Source: an uncultured Gluconobacter sp.
GTDB taxonomy: Bacteria; Pseudomonadota; Alphaproteobacteria; Acetobacterales; Acetobacteraceae
Length of the DNA stretch: 64,000 nt
Reading direction: 5' to 3'
Assembly: GCA_937880175.1 (NCBI GenBank)
Contig: CALFLO010000075.1
Span: 1-64,000, forward strand
Made by a program: the position numbers and the translations under genes. The notes beneath the pieces were generated by a model. That model was not told the DNA's origin. It worked only from the letters and a program-made list of their open reading frames with translations, and did not search any database. Positions 52,232 to 60,249 of this stretch are shown in pieces; the first letter of the stretch is position 1, and each line of letters begins with the position of its first letter.

Positions 52232-52817
52232 GCGTCCAGACCTCTCCGCCACCCCGGATGACGAGTTCGATTGCGACACCCAGAACCACCAGCAAACCGA
52301 TCCATGCGATCCAGCGGTAGCGGGCCAGAAGATTGGCGACGACCGAGGCCGCAAGTCCCATCAGCAGGACCGAGAGCACAAGCCCCGCGACAAGAATCCA
52401 GGGATGCCCGACAGCAGCCCCCGCCACCGCCAACACGTTGTCGAGGCTCATGGACAGATCGGCCACCACGATCCGCAGGACCGCAGGACCCAGACGCGGC
52501 GGCGCGGCTTCGACGTCTTCATGATGCTCGCCAACGCGAAGCTCACGGTACATCTTCCAGCACACCCAGAGAAGAAGGAAACCGCCCGCCAGCGTCAGGC
52601 CAACCACCGCAAGAAGCGTTGTCGCCAGTAGAGCCAGTCCCACACGCAGGATGGCGGCGAACCCCGTTCCGAACAGGATGGCCAGGCGGCGCTGCCGCCC
52701 TTCGAGGTTGCGAACGGCCATTCCGATCACGACGGCATTGTCACCGGCGAGGGTGATGTCGATCAGGGTGATCTGGCCGAGGGCGACGAGGGCGTGAAGC
52801 AGAGAGTCAGGGGCCAA
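52215..52817 (-). CDS. TerC-family integral membrane protein
   Basis: A 200-residue inner-membrane protein with about six hydrophobic segments and the TerC signature of paired acidic residues in the membrane (DITLAGDNAVVI and DLSMSLDNVLAV). Relatives export manganese or influence metal loading of exported proteins; the cation here is unknown. The start appears to be TTG at 52817 since no in-frame ATG exists, with GGAAG upstream. It overlaps the transglycosylase gene by 17 bases. Confidence 0.85.
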   Translation of the reverse strand: MAPDSLLHALVALGQITLIDITLAGDNAVVIGMAVRNLEGRQRRLAILFGTGFAAILRVGLALLATTLLAVVGLTLAGGFLLLWVCWKMYRELRVGEHHEDVEAAPPRLGPAVLRIVVADLSMSLDNVLAVAGAAVGHPWILVAGLVLSVLLMGLAASVVANLLARYRWIAWIGLLVVLGVAIELVIRGGGEVWTHVLPK

Positions 52818-52908
52818 GGTGTCATTCTTCCGAAAAGGGGTCCGTGCAATATCTTCGTATTTGGTCTAAGGAGCCTCCGTAAAGCCCCACCCCGCATCCG
52901 GAGTTCCC

Positions 52909-54240
52909 ATGGTACCCCGTTACAGCCGTCCGCAGATGACTGCCATCTGGTCTCCCGCCAACCGTTTTCGCATCTGGTTCGAGATCGAAGCCCTTGCCTG
53001 CGAAGCCATGGCGAAACGGGGTGACATTCCTGCCGAATCAGCAAAGACCATCCGCGAGAAGGGTGACGTTGCCATGGCTGCGTTCTCCGATGCGGATCTG
53101 GCCCGCATCGACGAGATCGAAGCCGAAACGCGCCATGACGTCATCGCGTTCCTGACCTGGCTTGCAGAAAAGGTTGGTCCAGACAGCCGTTTCGTCCATC
53201 TGGGCATGACGTCTTCGGATGTGCTGGATACCTGCCTGTCCGTTCAGATGACGCAGGCCGCCGATCTGCTGCTGGAAGATCTGGACCGCGTTCTTGCTGC
53301 TCTGAAGGCCCGCGCCTATGAGCATCGCAACACGGTCACGATCGGCCGCAGCCACGCGATCCATGCCGAGCCGACCAGCTTTGGCCTGAAGATCGCGGGG
53401 CACTACGCCGAATTCGCCCGGAACCGCGAACGCCTCATTCAGGCCCGCAAGGAAATCGCGGTCTGCGCCATTTCCGGCGCTGTCGGCACGTATGCCCATA
53501 TCGATCCGGAAATCGAGGAATACGTCGCTGACAAGCTGGGTCTGGCTGTCGAGAGCGTGTCCACGCAGGTTATCCCGCGTGACCGCCATGCCGCATTCTT
53601 CTGCACGCTCGGCGTGATTGCCAGCGGCATCGAGCGTCTGGCCGTTGAGGTCCGTCATCTGCAGCGTTCGGAAGTCCGGGAAGCGGAAGAGTTCTTCCAC
53701 AAAGGGCAGAAGGGCAGCTCGGCAATGCCGCACAAGCGCAACCCTGTCCTGTCGGAGAACCTGACGGGTCTGGCGCGCCTGATCCGCTCGCATGTCATTC
53801 CGGCTCTGGAAAACGTCGCACTGTGGCATGAGCGGGACATCAGCCACTCTGCCGTCGAGCGGAACATCTGCCCCGATGCGACGATCGGTCTGGATTTCGC
53901 GCTGATGCGTCTGGCCGGAATGATGGAAAAGCTCGTCGTCTATCCCGAACAGATGATTGCGAACATGGAGAGCCTCGGTGGCGTCGTCCATTCCGGTGAG
54001 GTGCTGCTGACACTGGCGCGTGCGGGGATTTCGCGCGAGGACGCCTATCGCATCGTGCAGCGCAATGCCATGGAAACATGGACGAAGCTGAACAAGCCGG
54101 GCTTCAGGACCTTCCGCGAAAATCTTGAGGCCGATCCGGAAGTGGCCGGTCGTGTCAGCAAGGAAATTCTCGATCAGGCGTTCGATCCGGCACAACATCT
54201 TCGCGCCGTGGATCGCATCTTCGCCCGTATCTTTGACTGA
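52909..54240 (+). CDS. purB: adenylosuccinate lyase
   Basis: Acts twice in purine synthesis, splitting SAICAR and adenylosuccinate. The 443-residue fumarase/aspartase-fold protein has TSSDVLDTC, TIGRSHAIHAEP and the mobile-loop signature GSSAMPHKRNPV. Full length. It is upstream of purC, separated by 135 bases, and divergent from the TerC gene. Confidence 0.96.
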   Translation: MVPRYSRPQMTAIWSPANRFRIWFEIEALACEAMAKRGDIPAESAKTIREKGDVAMAAFSDADLARIDEIEAETRHDVIAFLTWLAEKVGPDSRFVHLGMTSSDVLDTCLSVQMTQAADLLLEDLDRVLAALKARAYEHRNTVTIGRSHAIHAEPTSFGLKIAGHYAEFARNRERLIQARKEIAVCAISGAVGTYAHIDPEIEEYVADKLGLAVESVSTQVIPRDRHAAFFCTLGVIASGIERLAVEVRHLQRSEVREAEEFFHKGQKGSSAMPHKRNPVLSENLTGLARLIRSHVIPALENVALWHERDISHSAVERNICPDATIGLDFALMRLAGMMEKLVVYPEQMIANMESLGGVVHSGEVLLTLARAGISREDAYRIVQRNAMETWTKLNKPGFRTFRENLEADPEVAGRVSKEILDQAFDPAQHLRAVDRIFARIFD

Positions 54241-54375
54241 GAGGCGTGTGGGACGTGTATTTCCCGCGTTCCGCACACTCGCAGTTCCGGTTCCGCAATG
54301 CTATGGAACCACAATTCGTCGCTGCTCCAGCCGTCCGCATCTTCTGTCAGGACGGCGCAACGCTAAGGATTGCTC

Positions 54376-55140
54376 ATGGCTCGCCGCCGCCAGCTCTATG
54401 AGGGCAAAGCCAAGGTTCTTTTTGAAGGCCCAGAACCCGGCACACTCGTTCAGTACTTCAAAGATGATGCCACCGCCGGAAACGGCGCGAAAAGCGGCAT
54501 CATCACCGGCAAGGGTGTCCTGAACAACCGCATCAGCGAATACCTGATGCTCAAGCTTCACGACATCAACATCCCGACCCACTTCATCCGCCGGCTGAAT
54601 ATGCGCGAGCAGCTCATCCGCGAAGTGGAGATCATTCCGCTTGAAGTCGTGGTGCGCAACGTGGCGGCGGGCTCCCTGTCCAAGCGGCTTGGCATCCCCG
54701 AGGGGACGCGCCTGCCGCGCACGATCATCGAATATTATTACAAGAACGATGCGCTCAATGACCCGATGGTGTCGGAAGAGCATATCGCGGCGTTCAACTG
54801 GGCCGCACCCCAGGACATGGACGACATCAACCAGCTTGCGCTGCGGACGAACGACTTCCTGATGGGAATGTTCACGGCCGTTGGCATCACGCTCGTCGAT
54901 TTCAAGCTGGAGTTCGGGCGGATCTGGGAAGGCGAGGAGATGCGCATTCTTCTGGCGGACGAAATTTCGCCGGATAACTGCCGTCTGTGGGATTCCAAGA
55001 CGAACGAGAAAATGGACAAGGATCGCTTCCGCCGTGACATGGGTCGCGTTGAGGAAGCGTATCAGGAAGTGGCAAAGCGTCTCGGGATCCTGCCCGAGTC
55101 CGGGAATGGTGACCTCAAGGGTCCGGAGGCAGTTCAGTGA
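54376..55140 (+). CDS. purC: phosphoribosylaminoimidazole-succinocarboxamide synthase
   Basis: Joins aspartate to CAIR to give SAICAR. The 254-residue ATP-grasp-like protein starts RRQLYEGKAKVLFEG and has VVVRNVAAGSLSKR and the DEISPDNCRLWD signature. The ATG at 54376 follows AAGGA by seven bases. Its TGA overlaps the purS GTG start (GTGA). It leads the interlocked purC-purS-[Rap1a-like]-purQ-purL operon. Confidence 0.96.
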   Translation: MARRRQLYEGKAKVLFEGPEPGTLVQYFKDDATAGNGAKSGIITGKGVLNNRISEYLMLKLHDINIPTHFIRRLNMREQLIREVEIIPLEVVVRNVAAGSLSKRLGIPEGTRLPRTIIEYYYKNDALNDPMVSEEHIAAFNWAAPQDMDDINQLALRTNDFLMGMFTAVGITLVDFKLEFGRIWEGEEMRILLADEISPDNCRLWDSKTNEKMDKDRFRRDMGRVEEAYQEVAKRLGILPESGNGDLKGPEAVQ

Positions 55141-55379
55141 AAATCCGTGTTTTTGTTTCCCTGAAAGACGGCGTTCTCGATCCGCAGGGCAAGGCCGTGG
55201 GCCATGCTCTTGAAACCCTCGGTTTCAAGGGCATGGGCGAAGTCCGCATCAACCGCGTCGTTGAACTCGATGTTCCGGCCGACAATGCTGCGGACGCTCT
55301 GGCACAGGGCGAGGCCATGGCGCGCGCGCTTCTGGCCAATGAAGTCATCGAAGATTTCAGCGTTGAGGTGGCAGGATGA
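55137..55379 (+). CDS. purS: phosphoribosylformylglycinamidine synthase subunit PurS
   Basis: An 80-residue small subunit that bridges PurQ and PurL in the three-part FGAM synthase. It begins KIRVFVSLKDGVLDPQG and has VNRVVELDV-like strand order of the family (INRVVELDVPA). It starts at GTG inside the purC stop overlap and ends in an ATGA shared with the next gene. Confidence 0.95.
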   Translation: MKIRVFVSLKDGVLDPQGKAVGHALETLGFKGMGEVRINRVVELDVPADNAADALAQGEAMARALLANEVIEDFSVEVAG

Positions 55380-55783
55380 CCCGTCTTTCCACGATACTCC
55401 TGCTGGCCGGCCTCGTAGCCGCGCCGGCTCTAGTTGCAGGCCCGGCCCACGCGCAGCGCGTGTCCAAGGTTTCGGGCAAGGCTCTGGGCCAGATGTGCTC
55501 CAGCAAGTCGTCCATCGGCATGTGCGACGCCTATCTGTCCGGCCTGATGGACGGCGAGGCCTGGGCCAAGAAATACGACAGCTTTGCGCATGATGAATCC
55601 GCTCCGGTGGCATTCTGCGTGCCAGCCCAGCAGACGGCACCGCAGGTCCGCGGTCTGGTTGTTGCCTGGCTGCATGCACATAACGACGCGCTGACGGAAC
55701 CGGCAGGCAAGGCCGTCTATCGCGCCCTGCATGACACCTATCCGTGTCATGCGGCTTCCGCTCCGGCGGAGGGCCAGAAATGA
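55376..55783 (+). CDS. exported Rap1a/Tai-family (immunity-like) protein inside the pur operon
   Basis: A 135-residue protein with a clear signal peptide ending in AHA (residue 26) and a mature part with four cysteines (41, 50, 81, 124). The pattern MCDAYLSGLMDG, AFCVPAQQTAPQ, VVAWLHAH and the final TYPC match the Rap1a/Tai family, whose founding member is a periplasmic immunity protein against a type VI amidase effector. No effector or secretion gene is nearby. It is joined by ATGA overlaps to purS and purQ, so it is translated with the purine enzymes. Its role is unknown; immunity is only a family-level analogy. Confidence 0.8.
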   Translation: MTRLSTILLLAGLVAAPALVAGPAHAQRVSKVSGKALGQMCSSKSSIGMCDAYLSGLMDGEAWAKKYDSFAHDESAPVAFCVPAQQTAPQVRGLVVAWLHAHNDALTEPAGKAVYRALHDTYPCHAASAPAEGQK

Positions 55784-56481
55784 AGGCAGGTATCGTCGTA
55801 TTTCCCGGCACGAACCGGGAGCGCGACATGGTCCATGCCCTGAAGCTGGTCACGGGGCAGGCGCCGCGTCTGATCTGGCACGGGGAGACCTCGCTGGGTG
55901 ATCTGGACCTCGTGGTGCTTCCGGGTGGGTTCAGTTTCGGGGACTATCTGCGTAGTGGCGCCATGGCCGCGCATTCACCGATCATGCGTGACGTCAAGGC
56001 GTTCGCGGGCAAGGGCGGTCACGTTCTGGGCGTCTGCAACGGCTTCCAGATCCTGACGGAATCCCATCTGCTGCCGGGTGCGCTGCTGCGCAATGCGGGT
56101 CTGCGCTTCCTGTCGCAGGACTGTCACCTGAAGGTCGAGAACGCGTCTTCGCCCTATACGCGGGGCTGGGCGCGCGGCGATGTGTTCCGCGCGCCGCTCG
56201 CCCATGGTGACGGCAACTACACGGCTTCGCCCGAGACGCTGAAGCGCCTTGAAGGCGAAGGCCGCGTGGCGTTCCGTTATTGCGGCGCGGATGGTGTGGT
56301 TTCGGAAGATGACCGCACGACCAACCCCAACGGGAGCACGCGCTCCATCGCCGGGATCCTGAGCGAGAACGGCCGTGTCTGTGGCCTGATGCCGCACCCG
56401 GAGAACCTGACTGACCCCGAAATCGGCGCAACCGACGGCGTGCCGCTTTTCAAAGGCCTTGTGGAGGCTCTTGTCGGATGA
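55780..56481 (+). CDS. purQ: phosphoribosylformylglycinamidine synthase subunit PurQ (glutaminase)
   Basis: The 233-residue glutamine amidotransferase of FGAM synthase. It starts KAGIVVFPGTNRERD, has the oxyanion LPGGFSFGDYLR, nucleophile cysteine in LGVCNGFQIL, and MPHPENL with the catalytic His-Glu. The ATG at 55780 shares ATGA with the preceding gene and its own stop shares ATGA with purL. Confidence 0.95.
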   Translation: MKAGIVVFPGTNRERDMVHALKLVTGQAPRLIWHGETSLGDLDLVVLPGGFSFGDYLRSGAMAAHSPIMRDVKAFAGKGGHVLGVCNGFQILTESHLLPGALLRNAGLRFLSQDCHLKVENASSPYTRGWARGDVFRAPLAHGDGNYTASPETLKRLEGEGRVAFRYCGADGVVSEDDRTTNPNGSTRSIAGILSENGRVCGLMPHPENLTDPEIGATDGVPLFKGLVEALVG

Positions 56482-58682
56482 GTGTGACGATTGACGCCCA
56501 GCTTGCCCAGTCTTTCGGACTGACCGGCGAGGAATACAACAAGCTTGTCACGATCATGGGACGGACGCCGAGCTTCACGGAGCTCGGGATTTTCTCCGTC
56601 ATGTGGTCCGAGCACTGCTCCTATAAATCGTCCCGCATTCATCTCAAGACGCTGCCGACGAAGGCACCGTGGGTTATCCATGGTCCGGGTGAAAACGCAG
56701 GCGTCGTGGATATCGGCGAAGGTCTGGCAGCCGTCTTCAAGATGGAGAGCCACAACCACCCGTCCTTCATCGAGCCCTATCAGGGCGCAGCGACGGGCGT
56801 TGGCGGCATCCTGCGTGACGTGTTCACAATGGGCGCACGTCCGGTTGCGAACCTCAACGCCCTGCGTTTCGGTGATCCGAAACATGCGGGAACGCGTCGC
56901 ATCGTCGATGGCGTCGTGCGCGGCGTTGGCGGATACGGCAACTGCGTTGGCGTTCCGACCGTGGGCGGCGAGGTCAACTTCCACAAGGCGTATGACGGCA
57001 ATCCGCTCGTCAATGCCATGACGGTGGGTGTGGCCAAGCAGGACAAGATCTTCCTGTCCGCTGCGGCTGGCGTGGGCAATCCGGTCGTGTATGTCGGCTC
57101 CAAGACGGGGCGTGACGGCATTCATGGCGCAACCATGTCCTCGGCAGAGTTCGACGAGGAAGCCGCCTCCAAGCGTCCTACGGTTCAGGTTGGCGATCCG
57201 TTCATTGAAAAGCTGCTGATCGAAGCCTGCCTTGAGCTCATGGCAACGGATGCGATCGTGGCCATTCAGGACATGGGTGCAGCCGGTCTGACGTCTTCCG
57301 CCGTTGAAATGGCAGGCAAGGGCGGTGTGGGGATCGAGCTCAACCTCGATGCTGTTCCGCAGCGCGAGCCGAACATGTCGGCTTACGAGATGATGCTGTC
57401 CGAGAGCCAGGAGCGCATGCTCATGGTCCTCAAACCCGAGCGGACCGAAGTTGCCCGTGCAATCTTCGCGAAGTGGGAACTGGATTTCGCTATCATCGGT
57501 GAGCTGACCGATACGGGCCGTATTACGATCCGCCATAATGGTGAGGTCGAAGCCGATATTCCACTGGCACCGCTGGCGGATGAAGCCCCGATCTACAATC
57601 GCCCGACCGTCCCCTTGACGGCACCGGCGCGGATCGAAACGCCAGCAGATCCGGAAGGGGTCGAGAAGGCGCTTCTGACGCTGATCGGCTGTCCGGATCT
57701 GGCGTCCCGCGCCTGGGTCTGGAACCAGTATGACGGATCAGTGGGCGGAAACACCGCGCGTCGTCCAGGCGCCGCTGACGCTGCTGTCGTGCGCGTCGAG
57801 GGGACGCGTCTGGGTCTTGCCCTGACGACGGACTGCACACCGCGCTACTGTCAGGCTGATCCGAAGACGGGTGGTGCGCAGGCTGTGGCCGAAGCATGGC
57901 GAAACCTGACGGCAACCGGTGCAACGCCGCTGGCCGTGACGGACAACCTGAACTTCGGCAATCCGGAACGTCCGGAAATCATGGCGCAGTTCGCCGATGC
58001 CATCAAAGGCATGGGCGACGCCTGCCGTGCGCTCGATTTCCCGGTCGTGAGCGGCAACGTCTCGCTGTATAACGAGACGCGCTCCCCGTCCGGCAAGGCT
58101 CAGGCGATCCTGCCGACGCCGGCGATCGGTGCGCTTGGCGTGCTCGCGGATGCATCGAAGTCCATCGGGCTTTCGATGCCGGATGCTCACGATCTGGTGC
58201 TGGTTGGCACTATTCGCGGCGAACTCGGGCAGTCCCTGTGGCTGCGCGAGATCTGCCAGCGTGAAGATGGCGCACCGCCGATGGTCGATCTTGCGGTCGA
58301 GCGTCGTAATGGTGACTTCGTGCGCAGCCAGATTGCTGCGGGCGCAGTTGCGGCCTGTCATGACATTGCCGATGGCGGCCTGCTGGTGACGGTGGCGGAA
58401 ATGGTCATGGCGAGCGGCGTTGGCTGCACGCTGGAATCTGCTCCGACGGATGTTGCGGCGCATGCGTTCTGGTTCGGTGAAGACCAGGGCTGCTACGTCA
58501 TTGCAACTTCCGACGGTGCAGCCCTTGTAGCAGCGGCACAGAAGGCCAACGTTCCGGCAATCCGTCTGGGACGTTCCGGCGGCACTGATCTGGTCCTTCC
58601 GGGAACAGTCAGCGTTAGCGCGGAGCGTCTCAATGAGATCAATGCCGCGTTCTTCCCGCGGTTCATGGGTGAGGGAGCCTGA
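56478..58682 (+). CDS. purL: phosphoribosylformylglycinamidine synthase subunit PurL
   Basis: The 734-residue synthetase subunit of the small (PurS/Q-dependent) type, using ATP and ammonia to convert FGAR to FGAM. The order of motifs is normal: MWSEHCSYKSS, ESHNHPS, ATGVGGILRDV, QDMGAAGLTSS, and the second half with GNVSLYNET and CHDIADGGLLV. Full length; it overlaps purQ by four bases. bolA follows five bases later. Confidence 0.96.
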   Translation: MSVTIDAQLAQSFGLTGEEYNKLVTIMGRTPSFTELGIFSVMWSEHCSYKSSRIHLKTLPTKAPWVIHGPGENAGVVDIGEGLAAVFKMESHNHPSFIEPYQGAATGVGGILRDVFTMGARPVANLNALRFGDPKHAGTRRIVDGVVRGVGGYGNCVGVPTVGGEVNFHKAYDGNPLVNAMTVGVAKQDKIFLSAAAGVGNPVVYVGSKTGRDGIHGATMSSAEFDEEAASKRPTVQVGDPFIEKLLIEACLELMATDAIVAIQDMGAAGLTSSAVEMAGKGGVGIELNLDAVPQREPNMSAYEMMLSESQERMLMVLKPERTEVARAIFAKWELDFAIIGELTDTGRITIRHNGEVEADIPLAPLADEAPIYNRPTVPLTAPARIETPADPEGVEKALLTLIGCPDLASRAWVWNQYDGSVGGNTARRPGAADAAVVRVEGTRLGLALTTDCTPRYCQADPKTGGAQAVAEAWRNLTATGATPLAVTDNLNFGNPERPEIMAQFADAIKGMGDACRALDFPVVSGNVSLYNETRSPSGKAQAILPTPAIGALGVLADASKSIGLSMPDAHDLVLVGTIRGELGQSLWLREICQREDGAPPMVDLAVERRNGDFVRSQIAAGAVAACHDIADGGLLVTVAEMVMASGVGCTLESAPTDVAAHAFWFGEDQGCYVIATSDGAALVAAAQKANVPAIRLGRSGGTDLVLPGTVSVSAERLNEINAAFFPRFMGEGA

Positions 58683-58687
58683 TTTTC

Positions 58688-58918
58688 ATGCCAATGGCAG
58701 CATCTGAAATCGAACGCACGATCCTTGCCGCCATTCCCGATGCCCGGATCGAGATCGAAGATCTCGCCGGGGACGGGGATCACTATGCCTGCCAGGTCAC
58801 GAGTGAGGCCTTCCGTGGCCTTTCGCGTGTACGCCAGCACAAACTGGTTTATGATGCGTTCGGAACCCGCATGGGCACTGAACTGCATGCGATGGCCCTC
58901 AAGACGCTCACCCCTTAA
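58688..58918 (+). CDS. bolA: BolA/IbaG-family protein
   Basis: A 76-residue BolA-fold protein; the signature HKLVYDAFGTRMGTELHA includes the conserved histidine that, with a monothiol glutaredoxin, coordinates a [2Fe-2S] cluster. A CGFS glutaredoxin gene is next, so the two very likely form that complex. It begins five bases after purL. Confidence 0.9.
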   Translation: MPMAASEIERTILAAIPDARIEIEDLAGDGDHYACQVTSEAFRGLSRVRQHKLVYDAFGTRMGTELHAMALKTLTP

Positions 58919-58959
58919 GAGCCGGGGCTGAGGTCTCTTTTTCCAGACGAGCACTGACA

Positions 58960-58987
58960 GCAGGATCGGGCCTTTCGCCCGTCCTGC
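58960..58987 (+). promoter_or_regulatory. GC-rich hairpin between bolA and grxD
   Basis: An 11-pair stem with one bulged base (58960-58971 with 58977-58987) and a five-base loop lies just before the grxD ribosome site. It is followed by A-runs, not T-runs, so on the plus strand it is more likely an RNA-stability or attenuation element than a terminator. Confidence 0.45.
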
Positions 58988-59005
58988 CGAAAAAAGGAAA
59001 ATCCA

Positions 59006-59341
59006 ATGTCCGAAACCGTGTTCCAGCATATCCAGAACCTGATCGATACCAATCCGGTCATGCTGTTCATGAAGGGTGACAAGCTCTTCCCGCAGTGCGG
59101 CTTCTCCGCGCGCGTGGTCCAGATCCTGACGCATCTCGGCGTCCCGTTTGCGACCTGCAACATCCTTGAAAGCGCTGAACTGCGTCAGGGCATCAAGGAC
59201 TTCTCGCAGTGGCCGACAGTGCCGCAGCTTTACGTCAAGGGCGAGTTCGTGGGTGGATGCGATATCGTGACCGACATGTATCAGAGTGGCGAGCTTGAGA
59301 CTCTGCTGACTGAAAAAGGCATCACGACCGCCAACGCCTGA
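59006..59341 (+). CDS. grxD: monothiol glutaredoxin (Grx4 family)
   Basis: A 111-residue CGFS-type glutaredoxin that carries and transfers [2Fe-2S] clusters. Active-site C31 is in PQCGFSARV, with MFMKG-like FMKGD before it, WPTVPQLYVKGEFVGGCDI after it for glutathione binding. It is paired with bolA. AAGGA lies about nine bases before the ATG, and a strong palindromic terminator follows. Confidence 0.95.
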   Translation: MSETVFQHIQNLIDTNPVMLFMKGDKLFPQCGFSARVVQILTHLGVPFATCNILESAELRQGIKDFSQWPTVPQLYVKGEFVGGCDIVTDMYQSGELETLLTEKGITTANA

Positions 59342-59374
59342 TCCGCTGCTGCCTGATTCGGGTACGCCTACGGC

Positions 59375-59400
59375 AAAAAGTGCTGAATTCAGCACTTTTT
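59375..59400. terminator. palindromic terminator after grxD
   Basis: A perfect 26-base palindrome: five As, an 8-bp GTGCTGAA/TTCAGCAC core and five Ts. It can end the bolA-grxD transcript. Confidence 0.85.
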
Positions 59401-59546
59401 AAGCATTGCTCCTGCCACAATTCAGCCATGAAGCGGCGAAAAGTGGCAGGACCTTGATTTTTTTGGAAACTTTCCCATCAGGGGTTGTCGAACCCCGAGT
59501 TCAGCGCATAGGCTGGTTCCATCAGAACGGGATGGGACGAACGTCA

Positions 59547-59873
59547 ATGGCGCGGAACTGGGTCGGCAGAATTGCTCTGGGCATTATGGGTGTCGGTATC
59601 TGCATGGGGGCAGGCAAGGCCTATGCCCGTCCGGCCATCACCGATTACGAAGCCAGCAAGCTGACCTTCGACGCACTGACCGCAACGCCGGTCTATCACC
59701 GCGCCGTTTTCCATCATGCGCTTGCACGCCGCACGACATCGCATAACACGGCCGTGGCCTGGCACAGTTCACACGCTATGGTCCGCAACGTTGCCTACCG
59801 TCCGCATGCAGTGTCCCATGCCCGCGTGACCGTCGCCTCCGCACATCATCACGCCCGCGTCCGTCGCACCTGA
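59547..59873 (+). CDS. small exported His/Ala/Arg-rich protein
   Basis: A 108-residue protein with an N-terminal signal peptide ending in AYA (about 26). The mature part is rich in His, Ala, Arg and Thr (about 15 histidines) with no recognised domain. The ATG at 59547 places the signal correctly; an earlier ATG at 59532 would add five residues and the frame is open to 59406. It is convergent with yraN, four bases away. Function unknown. Confidence 0.6.
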   Translation: MARNWVGRIALGIMGVGICMGAGKAYARPAITDYEASKLTFDALTATPVYHRAVFHHALARRTTSHNTAVAWHSSHAMVRNVAYRPHAVSHARVTVASAHHHARVRRT

Positions 59874-59877
59874 CCTT

Positions 59878-60249
59878 TCAGAACTGGCGCAGCGCATCCT
59901 GAATGCGCCGCGCCTGACCTGAAGGGTCCACGACGATCAGATCAAACCGGGTGCTTGGCCTGTTCCACTCCGGTTTTGTCAGCAGGATATAGTTGAAGGC
60001 TTCCATCAGCCTTTGAGACTGTCTGACTGTCAGGCATGACGCACTTTCCCGCAGACTGCGTCTTTGCTTGACCTCAACAGCAATCAGCCATTCCGAATCT
60101 GCCGCAAGAAGATCGAGTTCGCCGTAAGGCGTTCGTAATCTCTGCGCGAGAATTGTCAGCCCGCGCTCCTCAAGGAGGCGGGCTGCAATATTTTCGGCGT
60201 TCAGACCCGTGTAATAGGACTGAACGCCGCGTGTGTGCGGGCTTTTCAG
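59878..60249 (-). CDS. yraN: YraN/UPF0102 family protein, apparent CTG start
   Basis: A frame of about 123 residues matching the YraN family (endonuclease-like fold): GLNAENIAARLLEERGL, TPYGELDLLAAD and IAVEVKQRRS, with the conserved E-D-ExK pattern. The C-terminus FDLIVVDP...IQDALRQF is also intact. No ATG, GTG or TTG occurs in frame between the family start and the upstream stop at about 60304. The best candidate start is the CTG at 60249-60247, which overlaps the hemB stop as CTGA, mirroring the ATGA couplings used elsewhere here. A sequencing error near the 5' end is the alternative. Confidence 0.75.
   Translation of the reverse strand: MKSPHTRGVQSYYTGLNAENIAARLLEERGLTILAQRLRTPYGELDLLAADSEWLIAVEVKQRRSLRESASCLTVRQSQRLMEAFNYILLTKPEWNRPSTRFDLIVVDPSGQARRIQDALRQF

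Noticed and set aside
55376..55783. Toxin-antitoxin or type VI effector-immunity module
   Set aside because: Only the immunity-like protein is present; no effector, VgrG, PAAR or amidase gene adjoins it, so no module is claimed.
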